64,000 nt of DNA from Bacillota bacterium (GTDB lineage: Bacteria; Bacillota; Ch66; Ch109), in contig JABLWZ010000001.1 of assembly GCA_013178275.1 (NCBI GenBank), positions 282,711 through 346,710 on the forward strand, written 5' to 3'. The notes under the pieces were generated by a model, which worked only from the letters and a program-made list of their open reading frames with translations, searched no databases and was not told where the DNA came from. Numbering within the stretch: position 1 is the stretch's first letter; each line of letters begins with the position of its first letter. The translations under genes were made by a program, and so were the position numbers. Of the stretch, positions 49,440 to 58,105 are shown piece by piece.

Positions 49440-51086
49440 CTAATATTTATGGCTCAAAAAGTCGATATTGTTTTCTATCTCCTTGATCTTCCTCAGGAGT
49501 TCGGCAAAACGGTGCTGGTCCATATCCTGCTCGACCATCTCCCGCAGCTTCATCCTCAAATTAAAATAGGCGTGCTCGGCGGTCACCGCCAGGTCCTCTT
49601 CCGAGGAGATCCTGACGGGTTCGGGAGCAGGAGCGGCCTCCATCGCCGCCGCCGCTTCCGCAGCCGCCTTGCCGCTGCGCAGGTGCGCGAAGGGCGGCAG
49701 CTCGACTACCTCCTGCCAGTTGGGTATATAGGTCGGTATGCGGGTCTCCTGGCCGATCAGCCGGCCCAGTTCGATGCTGGATTCAGGTTCCCCGTGGACC
49801 AGGAAAATCTTGCCCGGGCCTATCTTGAAGTTCTTCACCCAGTTCAGCAGCCCGGTCTGGTCGGCGTGTCCCGAGAATCCCTCGATGTTGCAGATTTCGG
49901 CCTTGACCGCCACTTCCTCGCCGTGGATGGTGACCACCTTGGCCCCGTCGACGATGTTTCTCCCCAGGGTACCCTGCGCCTGGAAGCCCACGAACACGAT
50001 CGATGACTGCGGACGCCACAGGTTGTGCTTGAGGTGATGCTTGATCCGCCCCGCGTCGGCCATCCCGCTGGCCGAGATGATGATGGCCCCGCCTTTCAGG
50101 CTGTTTAAGGCCTTGGACTCATCCGTGGTCACTGAGAATCTCAGTCCTGGCACCTCCAGCGGGTTCTTGCCCTGCCTGACCAGTTCCGTGGTCTCGGCGT
50201 CCATTTCGTCGATATGGGTGCGGAAGATCTCCGTGGCCTTGACCGCCAGCGGACTGTCGATGATAATCGGCACCGGCGGGATCTTCTTGCTGCGCACCAT
50301 GCTGTTCAGGTTGAATATCAGGTCCTGGGTGCGGGCCACCGCGAAGGCCGGTATGATCACGTTGCCGCCGCGTCCGATGGTGCGGACGATAATGTCCCGG
50401 AGCTTCTCCTCCGGGTTGGTGTCCGTCGGGTGCAGCCGGTTGCCGTAGGTAGACTCCAGGAACAGGTAGTCGGCGTACTCGATCGGGGTGGGGTCCTTTA
50501 TCAGCGGCCGGTCGTGGTTGCCCAGGTCGCCGCTGAACACCAGCTTGGTCTCGTACTCGCTCTCTTTGCACCAGATCTCCAGTATGGCCGACCCCAGTAT
50601 GTGTCCCGCGTCCCGGAAGCGGACTATCAGCTCCTCGCCGAAGTTGATCGGCTCGTTGTACTCGACCTTCCGGAACAGCCTCATGCAGGCCTCCGCATCC
50701 TCCACGGTGTAAATCGCCTGGATGTTGTTCTGGCCGTTGCGGTCCCGCTTGCGGTTCTTACGCTCCACCTCCATCTCCTGGATGTGGGCGCTGTCCGGGA
50801 GCAGTACCTCGCAGAGGTCGGCGGTGGGCTCGGTGCTGTAGATGGGTCCCCGGTATCCCAGTCGGTACAGCTTGGGAATCAGCCCCGAATGGTCGATGTG
50901 GGCATGGGTCAGGAGGACGAAGTCGATCTTGCCCGGGTCGAAAAGGAAGTTCTGGTAGTTGCGCTCCTTCAGCGTCTTGCCGCCCTGGAACATACCGCAG
51001 TCCACCAGGAACCGGTGTTCCTTGGTCTCCATCAAAAAACAGGAGCCGGTCACTGTAGAAGCGGCTCCTAAAAACTGTATTCTCAT
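49440..51086 (-). CDS. MBL-fold beta-CASP ribonuclease-like protein
   Basis: 548 residues of the CPSF73/YSH1-like MBL group. The zinc motif LLTHAHIDHSGLIPKL comes early; further ligands are in RDAGHILGSAILEI, FSGDLGNHDRPL, SASGMADAGRIKHHL and FSGHADQTGLLNWV. ESTYGNRLH and AFAVARTQDLIFNL belong to the beta-CASP domain. RNA processing or decay is the family role; the bacterial substrate is unknown. An Ala/Glu-rich linker (about 460-490) and a coiled-coil-like C-terminus (about 495-548) are additions. Confidence 0.88.
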   Translation of the reverse strand: MRIQFLGAASTVTGSCFLMETKEHRFLVDCGMFQGGKTLKERNYQNFLFDPGKIDFVLLTHAHIDHSGLIPKLYRLGYRGPIYSTEPTADLCEVLLPDSAHIQEMEVERKNRKRDRNGQNNIQAIYTVEDAEACMRLFRKVEYNEPINFGEELIVRFRDAGHILGSAILEIWCKESEYETKLVFSGDLGNHDRPLIKDPTPIEYADYLFLESTYGNRLHPTDTNPEEKLRDIIVRTIGRGGNVIIPAFAVARTQDLIFNLNSMVRSKKIPPVPIIIDSPLAVKATEIFRTHIDEMDAETTELVRQGKNPLEVPGLRFSVTTDESKALNSLKGGAIIISASGMADAGRIKHHLKHNLWRPQSSIVFVGFQAQGTLGRNIVDGAKVVTIHGEEVAVKAEICNIEGFSGHADQTGLLNWVKNFKIGPGKIFLVHGEPESSIELGRLIGQETRIPTYIPNWQEVVELPPFAHLRSGKAAAEAAAAMEAAPAPEPVRISSEEDLAVTAEHAYFNLRMKLREMVEQDMDQHRFAELLRKIKEIENNIDFLSHKY

Positions 51087-51117
51087 AGGTTACCTCTCCC
51101 TGATTTCGGGCCGGGTT

Positions 51118-51672
51118 TCACATCGCTCTTACCTTGGGCCGATTTCCCCGGCCGGCTGATTTATAACTCTCGAACATATCCAATATTTCGTTCTTGGTGC
51201 GCTTCGGGTCGCCCGCCTGAGCCGCTTCCTGGATCTGCAGCAGGCTGTTCATCATGCCTTCCGCGATCCCCTCGTAGCCCTTGATCTCGCCCAGGAGCCC
51301 ACCGTACTTCTCCGTCAACTGCTCAAACACAGACTGGCAGAGTCCTTTCATCCGCCTTAACCGTTCCAAAACCTCCTCGCAGTAGTTTTCCCCGTTATCG
51401 TTCAGGTTCGTGAGCGCCAGCAGGTTGTTAAACAACCAGTTGTTATTCAATAACTGCGACTTAAACTCGTTTCGACACTGCCGGGCAACCATAAACTCCA
51501 GATAATCATGTAACTCACGCTTGGATTCAGGGTTCAGCACCGATAACTGGTTAAGGACTCGTATGTCGGCTTGACTAAACGCGGCTATCACCTGTACATC
51601 CCCCGCTCTCGCTCTTAATCTATCCAGGTCAACAACAGTGTAACTGACAAATAAGCGAGCCTTAAATATCAT
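51118..51672 (-). CDS. Uncharacterised protein, mostly helical
   Basis: 184 residues, no recognised family. It is alpha-helical with many Leu and charged residues (AAFSQADIRVLNQLSVLNPES, LHDYLEFMVARQCRNEFKSQLLNNNWLFNNLLAL) and a basic C-terminus. The gap to the beta-CASP gene is 31 bp, so they may be co-transcribed. No membrane segment or signal peptide. Codon use is more AT-rich than its neighbours. Confidence 0.6.
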   Translation of the reverse strand: MIFKARLFVSYTVVDLDRLRARAGDVQVIAAFSQADIRVLNQLSVLNPESKRELHDYLEFMVARQCRNEFKSQLLNNNWLFNNLLALTNLNDNGENYCEEVLERLRRMKGLCQSVFEQLTEKYGGLLGEIKGYEGIAEGMMNSLLQIQEAAQAGDPKRTKNEILDMFESYKSAGRGNRPKVRAM

Positions 51673-51850
51673 TAACTAAATTAGCAGGTAATTTTTGGTA
51701 ATTTTTAGGTGATTTTTATTGGTATATTTATTAATTAAGTTTCGCCACGTTTTTCTCGAAATCCTTCCAGTTTACAAATGGCGGAATTATTAATTTTCAA
51801 TCATTTTTCTCGTATATTCGACTTATTTCGCTAATTTTCTCCTTCCTGAT

Positions 51851-53038
51851 TCATGCGCCGATCCGGCTCAGCATCCTCCCGATCCTCTCCAGGGCGGTCT
51901 CGATATCCCTGGTCGCCACCGCGTAGCAGCAGCGGATATGTCCTTCCCCGCTCTCACCGAACGCGTTCCCCGGCACCACCGCGACCTTCTCTTCGAGCAG
52001 CAGCCGCTGCGCGAACTGCTCGCTGTCCATCCCCGTCTTCTTGATCGAGGGGAAGGCGTAGAAGGCCCCTTTGGGCTCGAAGCATTCGAGTCCAAGCTCC
52101 TGTATGCCTTTAAGGAACAGCCGCCGCCGCTGGTCGTAAGAGCGGATCATACGCTCCTTCTCGTCATCCCCGTTCTTGAGCGCCTCGATCGCCGCATACT
52201 GCGCCTGGGTCGGGGCGCACATGATGGTGTACTGGTGCAGCTTGCACATGGCGGCGATTATCTCCTCGTGGCCCGCGGCGTACCCAATCCTCCACCCGGT
52301 CATGGCGTAGGCCTTGGAAAACCCGTTCAGCAGCAGGACCCGGTCGTACATATCGGGCAGGGACGCGATGGAGGTGTGTCTATCCTCGTAGGTGAGTTCC
52401 GAGTAAATCTCGTCGGAGATGACCAGGAGGTTGTGACGCCTCGCCACCTCGGCGATTCCCTCCAGGTTCTCCCGGGGCATGATCGCGCCGGTGGGGTTGT
52501 TGGGGTAAGACAGGATCAGGGCCTTGGTGCGCTCGTTGATGGCGGCCTCCAGCGCCTCCGGGGTGACCCGGAACTCGTCCTCCATCCGGGTGGCCACCGG
52601 CACCGGCCTTCCGCCGGCCACGATAGTGATGGGGCTGTAGGAAACGAACGCGGGCTCGGGGATCAGGACCTCATCCCCGGGGTTCATCACCACCCGCAGT
52701 GCCAGGTCTACCGCCTCGCTCACCCCCACGGTGACCAGCACCTGTTTCTCGGGGTTGTAGATCAGGTTGTACTGGCGGGCCAGGTAGCGGGCGATCTCCT
52801 CCCGCAGCAGCGGCATCCCCCAGTTGGAGGTGTAGCTGGTGTGGCCCTTTTCCAGGTAATAGACCGACGCCTCGCGCGCGTGCCAGGGGGTCGCGAAATC
52901 GGGCTCTCCAATCCCCAGCGAGACTATGCCCTTGGTCTGCGAAACCAGTTCGAAAAATCTGCGGATTCCCGATGGGGGTAGATTCCTGACGACCGGCGAC
53001 ACCAGGGCCCCCGGGTCCCACGCTCTGGCGCTGGTCAT
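51851..53038 (-). CDS. Class I/II PLP aminotransferase
   Basis: 395 residues, fold type I. Landmarks: SLGIGEPDFATPWHAREA, TVGVSEAVDLALRVVMNPGDEVLI, SYPNNPTGAIM, ISDEIYSELTYED and the PLP-lysine motif NGFSKAYAMTGWRIGYAAG. Closest to the PatA/AspC-like group commonly paired with an Lrp regulator in Firmicutes. The amino donor is not determinable. It overlaps the Lrp gene by ATGA and is led by a T-box, so amino-acid supply is the likely signal. Confidence 0.88.
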   Translation of the reverse strand: MTSARAWDPGALVSPVVRNLPPSGIRRFFELVSQTKGIVSLGIGEPDFATPWHAREASVYYLEKGHTSYTSNWGMPLLREEIARYLARQYNLIYNPEKQVLVTVGVSEAVDLALRVVMNPGDEVLIPEPAFVSYSPITIVAGGRPVPVATRMEDEFRVTPEALEAAINERTKALILSYPNNPTGAIMPRENLEGIAEVARRHNLLVISDEIYSELTYEDRHTSIASLPDMYDRVLLLNGFSKAYAMTGWRIGYAAGHEEIIAAMCKLHQYTIMCAPTQAQYAAIEALKNGDDEKERMIRSYDQRRRLFLKGIQELGLECFEPKGAFYAFPSIKKTGMDSEQFAQRLLLEEKVAVVPGNAFGESGEGHIRCCYAVATRDIETALERIGRMLSRIGA

Positions 53039-53520
53039 GGGGTCACCACCAATCTGAACTCTTCTTCTTTGTCCTCGAAGATTATCCCGTCCTGTTTGTA
53101 CTTCTTCAGCAGGAAGTGGGTGACGGTCCCCTGGACGTTGTCCAGGGTGGCGAGCTTTTCGGTCACGAACATGGCCACGTCTTTCATGGTCTTCCCCTCG
53201 ACCTCCACCAGAAGGTCGTAGGTACCCGACATCAAATAGACGCTCTTTACCTGGGGGAACCTCCCGATCCTTTCCGCTATCTTGTCGAACCCGACCTCCC
53301 GCTCCGGGGTCACCTTGACCTCGATCTTGGCGGTAACCCCGTTGCCGCCGGCCTTGTCCCAGTTGACCAGCGCCTTGTAGCCGAGAATCACCTTGTCCTC
53401 CTCCAGCTTGGCGAGCGCAGCCGCGATTTGTTCCTGGCTCAGGCCTAGCATGGTGGCGATCTCCTCGGGCCGCAAGCGGCAGTTCTCTTCGAGAAGCTTC
53501 AGTATCTCCTGCAATCCCAA
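53035..53520 (-). CDS. Lrp/AsnC-family transcriptional regulator
   Basis: 161 residues: an N-terminal HTH (EILKLLEENCRLRPEEIATMLGLSQEQIAAALAKLEEDKVI) and a C-terminal RAM effector domain (KIEVKVTPEREVGFDKIAERIGRFPQVKSVYLMSGTYDLLVEVEGKT). It probably senses an amino acid and controls the co-transcribed aminotransferase. The start is a TTG at 53520 or 53514 after AAGGGGG; no ATG is available nearby. Confidence 0.88.
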   Translation of the reverse strand: MGLQEILKLLEENCRLRPEEIATMLGLSQEQIAAALAKLEEDKVILGYKALVNWDKAGGNGVTAKIEVKVTPEREVGFDKIAERIGRFPQVKSVYLMSGTYDLLVEVEGKTMKDVAMFVTEKLATLDNVQGTVTHFLLKKYKQDGIIFEDKEEEFRLVVTP

Positions 53521-53559
53521 AACCCCCTTATCGTTCGTTTGTCCTGAAAATACCCTTAA

Positions 53560-53770
53560 ACTAAAAAACCCCTCTTCCCTGCCAAGGGACGAGAGATCTG
53601 TTCTCGCGGTACCACCCTAGTTGGCCTTTAAGGCCCGCTCATTAAATCTTCAGCTCACCGGCGGCGTTCTCCGGGAACGGTACCGGCATCCCACCAGCGC
53701 CGGCTCTCTTGGACCGCTGTTTCCCAGGTACTCTTCCGGTTCATCACCGATACCTCTTTTTGATTGTTAT
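53560..53770 (-). promoter_or_regulatory. T-box riboswitch leader
   Basis: The minus strand carries the T-box core AGGGTGGTACCGCG (53618-53605). Upstream lies a stem I with the conserved distal-loop-like GGCGCTGGTGGGATGCC and an AGAGTA bulge-type segment. A terminator follows (CTCGTCCCT TGGC AGGGAAGAG then TTTTTT, 53595-53563). The core can pair alternatively to form an antiterminator when uncharged tRNA binds. The specifier could not be fixed: GAGAACGCCGCC allows AAC (Asn), CGC (Arg) or GCC (Ala). It precedes the Lrp/aminotransferase pair. Confidence 0.88.
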
Positions 53771-53833
53771 CTGACATTTTAGCACTCAGGTTTTCATGTG
53801 TCAATCACCGATTTGTCCCTTTTCTAACGGATT

Positions 53834-54823
53834 TTACCCTCCGCCCCCGGTGCCGGGGCCCGACTCCAGGAGCCTCCGGGCCCTGATCCCCGCCTGTATC
53901 CCACGGGCCATGCTCTCCCTTATGTCCATCGCCTTTTCCGCCGCCCCGGTCAGGAAGAACCCCGGGTATCCCTGCAGGGCCTCCAGCTCTAACCCCGACT
54001 GGCTGCCGGTCATCCCCACCGCCAGCACCACCAGGTCGAACGTCTCCTCCTCGTGTCCCCCCGCCGCGTTCTCCCACTTCACAGTGACCCCTGCGCCCGG
54101 CAGCTGGTAGATGCGCGAAGGGATCGACCGCACCAGCCTGATCCCGGGAATCCCGGAGAACCGCCGCAGCTTCGCCCGGTTCCACTGGAGGTCCATGTGG
54201 AAAACGGTAAGCTCGATGCCCGGGTGCTCCCAGCCGAGCTTGGCCAGGCTCCTCGCGGTGCTGCCGCAGCAGACCCGGGAGCAGTACCGGCTTCCCCCCT
54301 CACGGCTGGTCCGGCTGCCCACACACTGTACAAACGCCGCCCTTTTCAGCCCCGGGTACAGCTCGGCCGGGCCGGGGGTATTCAGCCAGCAGGACTCCAG
54401 GTCGAGGGTGGTGATGACCCGGGGATACCTCCCATACCCATACTCTCCCCAGCCGTGGGCGTCGTAAGGCAAAAACCCGGTCGCCGCTATCACGACCTGC
54501 GCCTCCACCTGGTTGACCTGTCCGTTCCTCGACAGGCAGAGGAGGAAGCCCTTCTCCTCGGGCAGAGGCTTTACCTCGGTCACCTGGCAGTCGAAAACCA
54601 CCTCGATGTTCCCGGCGCTTTTCACCGCTTCCTCCAGCAGCCTGGCCTGGCAGGCGCCGCAGCGCTGGCAGGAATCGGTCGCCTTGCAGCTCAGCAGGGC
54701 GGCGTGGCCGCCCAGCCGGGTCCCCGCCTCCACCAGTATGACCCTCTCCGCTCCTTTGGCAGCCTCCAGGGCGGCCGTCATCCCGGCCACCCCGCCGCCT
54801 ATCAAAAGCACTGGCGCTTTCAT
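53834..54823 (-). CDS. HdrA-like FAD-dependent oxidoreductase
   Basis: About 329 residues from ATG 54823 (AAGGGG upstream). FAD-binding LLIGGGVAGMTAALEAAKG, then LVEAGTRLGGHAALLSCK as in HdrA, a Cys cluster (TDSCQRCGACQ) and a second Cys-rich stretch (FVQCVGSRTSREGGSRYCSRVCCG). The end has LVVLAVGMTGSQ, an NAD/FAD-fold motif. It lacks the C-terminal ferredoxin part of full HdrA, which is found instead in the protein at 56442. Last gene of the MetF-MetV operon. Probably passes electrons between NADH/ferredoxin and MetF. Confidence 0.8.
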   Translation of the reverse strand: MKAPVLLIGGGVAGMTAALEAAKGAERVILVEAGTRLGGHAALLSCKATDSCQRCGACQARLLEEAVKSAGNIEVVFDCQVTEVKPLPEEKGFLLCLSRNGQVNQVEAQVVIAATGFLPYDAHGWGEYGYGRYPRVITTLDLESCWLNTPGPAELYPGLKRAAFVQCVGSRTSREGGSRYCSRVCCGSTARSLAKLGWEHPGIELTVFHMDLQWNRAKLRRFSGIPGIRLVRSIPSRIYQLPGAGVTVKWENAAGGHEEETFDLVVLAVGMTGSQSGLELEALQGYPGFFLTGAAEKAMDIRESMARGIQAGIRARRLLESGPGTGGGG

Positions 54824-54841
54824 CGTCAACCCCTTATCTGC

Positions 54842-55780
54842 TTAACCGGCGGGCTGTTCGTCGGGCACCGCCGGCCGTGGATAGAGTCCCGCCCGCTCGA
54901 CTATGATGGGTACTATCTCCTCCCAGGCCACCGCCATGATGTGCACCCCGGCCACTCCGGGTATCTGGCGCACGGCCTGTATCTGCTCCACCACCAGCTC
55001 GACGGCGGTCTGTTTCAGGTCCTCGGACTGTTCGAGCCTCAAGCAGACCTCCTCGGGGACCATCATCCCCGCCACGTTCTTCTGCATGTACCGGGCCATC
55101 CGGCCTGACTTGATGGGCATCACCCCGGCCATGATGTGGACCCGGCGGGTCAACCCCCGCTTCTCCGCCAGCTCCATGAACTGCCGAAAACGTTCGATAT
55201 CCAAGACACACTGGGTCTGTACGAAATCAGCCCCCGCCGCCGCCTTCTTCTCCAGCCGCGCGACCCGGAACTCGAACGGATCGGCGAAGGGGTTGGCGGC
55301 GCAGCCGATGAAGATCGCGGGCCGGACCTTCATCTCGTCCCCGCACAGGAACCGTCCCTCATCGCGCATGTCTTTCAGGGTCCGAATCAGCTGTATCGAA
55401 TCCAGGTCGTACACGTTCTTGGCCTCGGGGTGGTTGCCGAAGCTCTGGTGGTCCCCGGTCAGGCAGAGCACGTTCTTGATCCCCAGGGCAGCCGCTCCAA
55501 GCAGGTCGGACTGCAGTCCGATCCGGTTGCGGTCGCGGCAGGTCATCTGCATCACTGGCTCCAGCCCCATGCCGGCCAGGATGGCCGAACCCGCCACGCT
55601 GGACAGCCGTGCGATCGCGGTCTGGTTGTCGGTCACGTTGAAGGCGTCCGCGTACCCGCGGAGCCTCTCCCCGTGCCTCCGTATCACCCCCGGGTCACAG
55701 CTCTTCGGCGGTCCGATCTCCGCAGTCACCGCGAAGTGCCCGGCGGCCAGAACCTTTTCCAATCTGCTGCCCGATTTCAA
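54842..55780 (-). CDS. metF: Methylenetetrahydrofolate reductase
   Basis: About 312 residues from TTG 55780, which overlaps the metV stop (TTGA) and has GGGAGG 11 nt upstream. The TIM-barrel MetF has AVTAEIGPPKSCD, NVTDNQTAIARLSS, LGIKNVLCLTGDHQSFG and AGADFVQTQCVLDIERFRQFM. It reduces 5,10-methylene-THF to 5-methyl-THF, a step of the Wood-Ljungdahl methyl branch or of methionine synthesis. The neighbours point to the ferredoxin/flavin-linked type with MetV and Hdr-like subunits. A longer frame upstream only runs through metV. Confidence 0.92.
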   Translation of the reverse strand: MKSGSRLEKVLAAGHFAVTAEIGPPKSCDPGVIRRHGERLRGYADAFNVTDNQTAIARLSSVAGSAILAGMGLEPVMQMTCRDRNRIGLQSDLLGAAALGIKNVLCLTGDHQSFGNHPEAKNVYDLDSIQLIRTLKDMRDEGRFLCGDEMKVRPAIFIGCAANPFADPFEFRVARLEKKAAAGADFVQTQCVLDIERFRQFMELAEKRGLTRRVHIMAGVMPIKSGRMARYMQKNVAGMMVPEEVCLRLEQSEDLKQTAVELVVEQIQAVRQIPGVAGVHIMAVAWEEIVPIIVERAGLYPRPAVPDEQPAG

Positions 55781-56445
55781 TCGACATCGACCTCCCGCCA
55801 GTCTTCGTGGACCAGTCTGCGCGGCCCGCCGTCCCTGGAAGTCCCCCAGTTCTTGGGGGGCCGGTACGCCTCCAGCAGGTGCAGCTGCCCCCGTCCCGCC
55901 AGCCGCTCGTGGATCAGGGCCCAGGCGCAGGGGGTATCGCGGCCGATCTCGCAGAGCCCGTTCTGCGAGCCGCCGCAGGGACCGTTCATCAAGCTTTTGG
56001 CGCAACGGGAAACCGGGCAGATCCCCCCGGTCCGGTCGAGCAGGCAGTCGCCGCAGGCCTGGCACCGTTCTTCCCAGGTCCCGGCCTTGACCGGCAGCCC
56101 CAGGAAGCTGGTGTTGACCCCGGGAAAGACCGGGAGGTCGGGGAAACGTTCGGCCACCGCCTGCACCCCGATACCGCAGGCCAGCGAAAGCACCGCGTCG
56201 ATCTGTCCGTGCAGGGACCACAGGGTATCGACCATCTCATACTCGCACTGCCGCTCCAGGCTGTGTTCCAGCACCGAGACGCGGGCGTCGGCGGCGCGCA
56301 GCGCGGCGGCGGTCTCCGCCACCTGTCGGTCCCCTCCCGCCAGGCACACCGTGACGCAACCCCGACATCCAAGCACCAGCAGCCGCCGGTGCCCCTCCAG
56401 CATACCCAGTATCTCTCGTAGCGGCTTCCTCTCTCCGGTTATCAC
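55777..56445 (-). CDS. metV: MetV-type zinc/Fe-S subunit of methylenetetrahydrofolate reductase
   Basis: 222 residues. The conserved MetV motifs are present: LLVLGCRGCVTVCLAGGD, EERCQACGDCLLDRTGGICPVSRCAKSLMNGPCGGSQNG and NGLCEIGRDTPCAW, with several Cys that bind Fe-S clusters or zinc. In acetogens MetV partners MetF and forms the contact to Hdr-like electron-transfer subunits. Both ends overlap their neighbours by 4 bp. Confidence 0.9.
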   Translation of the reverse strand: MITGERKPLREILGMLEGHRRLLVLGCRGCVTVCLAGGDRQVAETAAALRAADARVSVLEHSLERQCEYEMVDTLWSLHGQIDAVLSLACGIGVQAVAERFPDLPVFPGVNTSFLGLPVKAGTWEERCQACGDCLLDRTGGICPVSRCAKSLMNGPCGGSQNGLCEIGRDTPCAWALIHERLAGRGQLHLLEAYRPPKNWGTSRDGGPRRLVHEDWREVDVD

Positions 56446-58082
56446 CGGTTAACCCCTCCCCGGTTCTGTTTTATCCGCAGGGTCAGTCTGTGTATGGTGT
56501 CTAATATAATGAAAGGGTTGTTCGGCGCCACCGCCTGAAACAGCAGGGGCGGCTCCTTTCCTCTCGCCGTCCGCAGCTCTTTTCCCAGCCTCTCCATCCT
56601 CCGCCGGGTGAGCTGGCTGCCCCGCAGGTGCTGGCAGGCCCCCGGGTGGCAGGACCAGACGATGATTCCATCTGCTCCCCGGGACAGCTCGTCCCAGACG
56701 TCCAGGGCGCTGACATCCCCGGCGCAGTTCACCAGCCTGACCCTGACCGCGGCCGTCCAGTCGGTCTCCGGTCCATACCGCATCTGTTCGCCCTCAACGG
56801 CCGCCTCCTTCACCGCCAGGTACCCCGAGTTTTTGCAGGCGAAGGCGGTAATCCGGTACGGCGCGCCGGCCAGTTCCGCCTCGCTCGCGGGGATCAGCAG
56901 CCGGTCGGTGTCCACCCCGAGAACCATCTCCGCCGGCCGGTTATCAGCCCTTCCTATCGCCATGGCCGGGCATCCCGGCTCACAGATACCGCAGTCGAAG
57001 CAGCGTTCCGGCTCTATCCGGGCCGCCGCCTGGTACATCATCCCGCGCTCGGGTCGGTCAGAGCGGCTGTCCACCTCGATCGCCCCGTGGGGACAGGCCC
57101 GGCGGCAGGTGAGGCACAGCTGGCAACGGTAGGGGTCGATGACCCGGTACGCCTTCACGGTTTCCGGGGGTCGGCTGGTATGAGCCGATTCCCGGATGCT
57201 GTCCACCACGGCCGGAAGCTGCTCCCGCCAGGACTCGGAGGTTACCCAGTACAGACCGCGGCGGGGGCTTCGGGTTTGCCAGTAGTGAAGGTTGTTGTCA
57301 TCCAGGTTGAACCCGCCCAGGTGCTGCTCCCACCCCAGCAGCCTGAAAACCTCGTCCTGCAGGGCCGTCTCCCGATGCTCCTCCGCCAGGGCCAGCAGGT
57401 CGACCGACAATGTAAGCCGAAAACGGTCAGGGAGCGAGGCGTCGGCGAAGCCCAGGCTGATCCTCCCATCGGAGCCGCGTTCGATGGCGGGCAGCTCCTG
57501 GTAGCGGATGAACCCGACCCCGGCGTCGCGGGCCTGGTTGTGGCAGCGGTCGTTCTCCCCGCCCGCCAAGGCCAGGGAACGGTAAAAGACCGTCACCCCG
57601 GCGCCGTCCCCGGCCAGGGAGGCGGCGCAGAGCAGGGCCGCCCGGGTGGGAGCGGTCGACTCGAGGCCCACGCCGTCGACGATAATGGCCGCCTGGCTGG
57701 GCCTGCCCTCGAGGGGATTATAAGAATCAGCATTGTGATGCTCGGCTGGCGGCGGGTAGTCGACCCCCAGCCGGGAAGCAAGCTCGGTGAGCGGGATTAT
57801 CCTTGGATCGATCTTTAAAGCCTCCACCGCAAACGGCGGCAGTACGAACCCGGTCTTTAAGGCCAGCACCAGGCTGTCGCCCCTGAACTCCCGGTAGACG
57901 CGGCTCCCCTGGTCCCGGTCCCGGACCACCATCTGGATGCCGTCCGCGTCATTCCCCAGGGACCAGATCCGGCACCCGTCATCCCAGGGTATAACCTCCA
58001 CCGGGCCGCACCCGGACAGGCCATCAGCCAGCCGGCGGGCAAAATCCTCTTCTCCCAGGACCAGGGTTTTACTTCGGCTCAA
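56442..58082 (-). CDS. HdrA C-terminal-like/ferredoxin/FlpD (MvhD) fusion protein
   Basis: 546 residues. The first ~310 resemble the region of HdrA after its FAD domain (VTVFYRSLALAGGENDRCHNQARDAGVGFIRY). Two [4Fe-4S] motifs follow (CQLCLTCRRACPHGA and CFDCGICEPGCPAMAIG). The last ~150 are an FlpD/MvhD-like domain (FACKNSGYLA, VRVRLVNCAGDV, GADGIIVWSCHPGACQHLRG). It is probably the electron-input subunit for MetF-MetV, together with the separate HdrA-like protein at 53834. No HdrB or HdrC gene is present. Confidence 0.8.
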   Translation of the reverse strand: MSRSKTLVLGEEDFARRLADGLSGCGPVEVIPWDDGCRIWSLGNDADGIQMVVRDRDQGSRVYREFRGDSLVLALKTGFVLPPFAVEALKIDPRIIPLTELASRLGVDYPPPAEHHNADSYNPLEGRPSQAAIIVDGVGLESTAPTRAALLCAASLAGDGAGVTVFYRSLALAGGENDRCHNQARDAGVGFIRYQELPAIERGSDGRISLGFADASLPDRFRLTLSVDLLALAEEHRETALQDEVFRLLGWEQHLGGFNLDDNNLHYWQTRSPRRGLYWVTSESWREQLPAVVDSIRESAHTSRPPETVKAYRVIDPYRCQLCLTCRRACPHGAIEVDSRSDRPERGMMYQAAARIEPERCFDCGICEPGCPAMAIGRADNRPAEMVLGVDTDRLLIPASEAELAGAPYRITAFACKNSGYLAVKEAAVEGEQMRYGPETDWTAAVRVRLVNCAGDVSALDVWDELSRGADGIIVWSCHPGACQHLRGSQLTRRRMERLGKELRTARGKEPPLLFQAVAPNNPFIILDTIHRLTLRIKQNRGGVNR

Positions 58083-58105
58083 AAATCCACCCTCTTAATC
58101 AAAGG

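Noticed and set aside
54842..56221. Extended metF frame to 56221
   Set aside because: The upstream 147 codons overlap metV out of frame and have shadow-like Arg/Gly composition; the MetF fold begins at the TTG at 55780.
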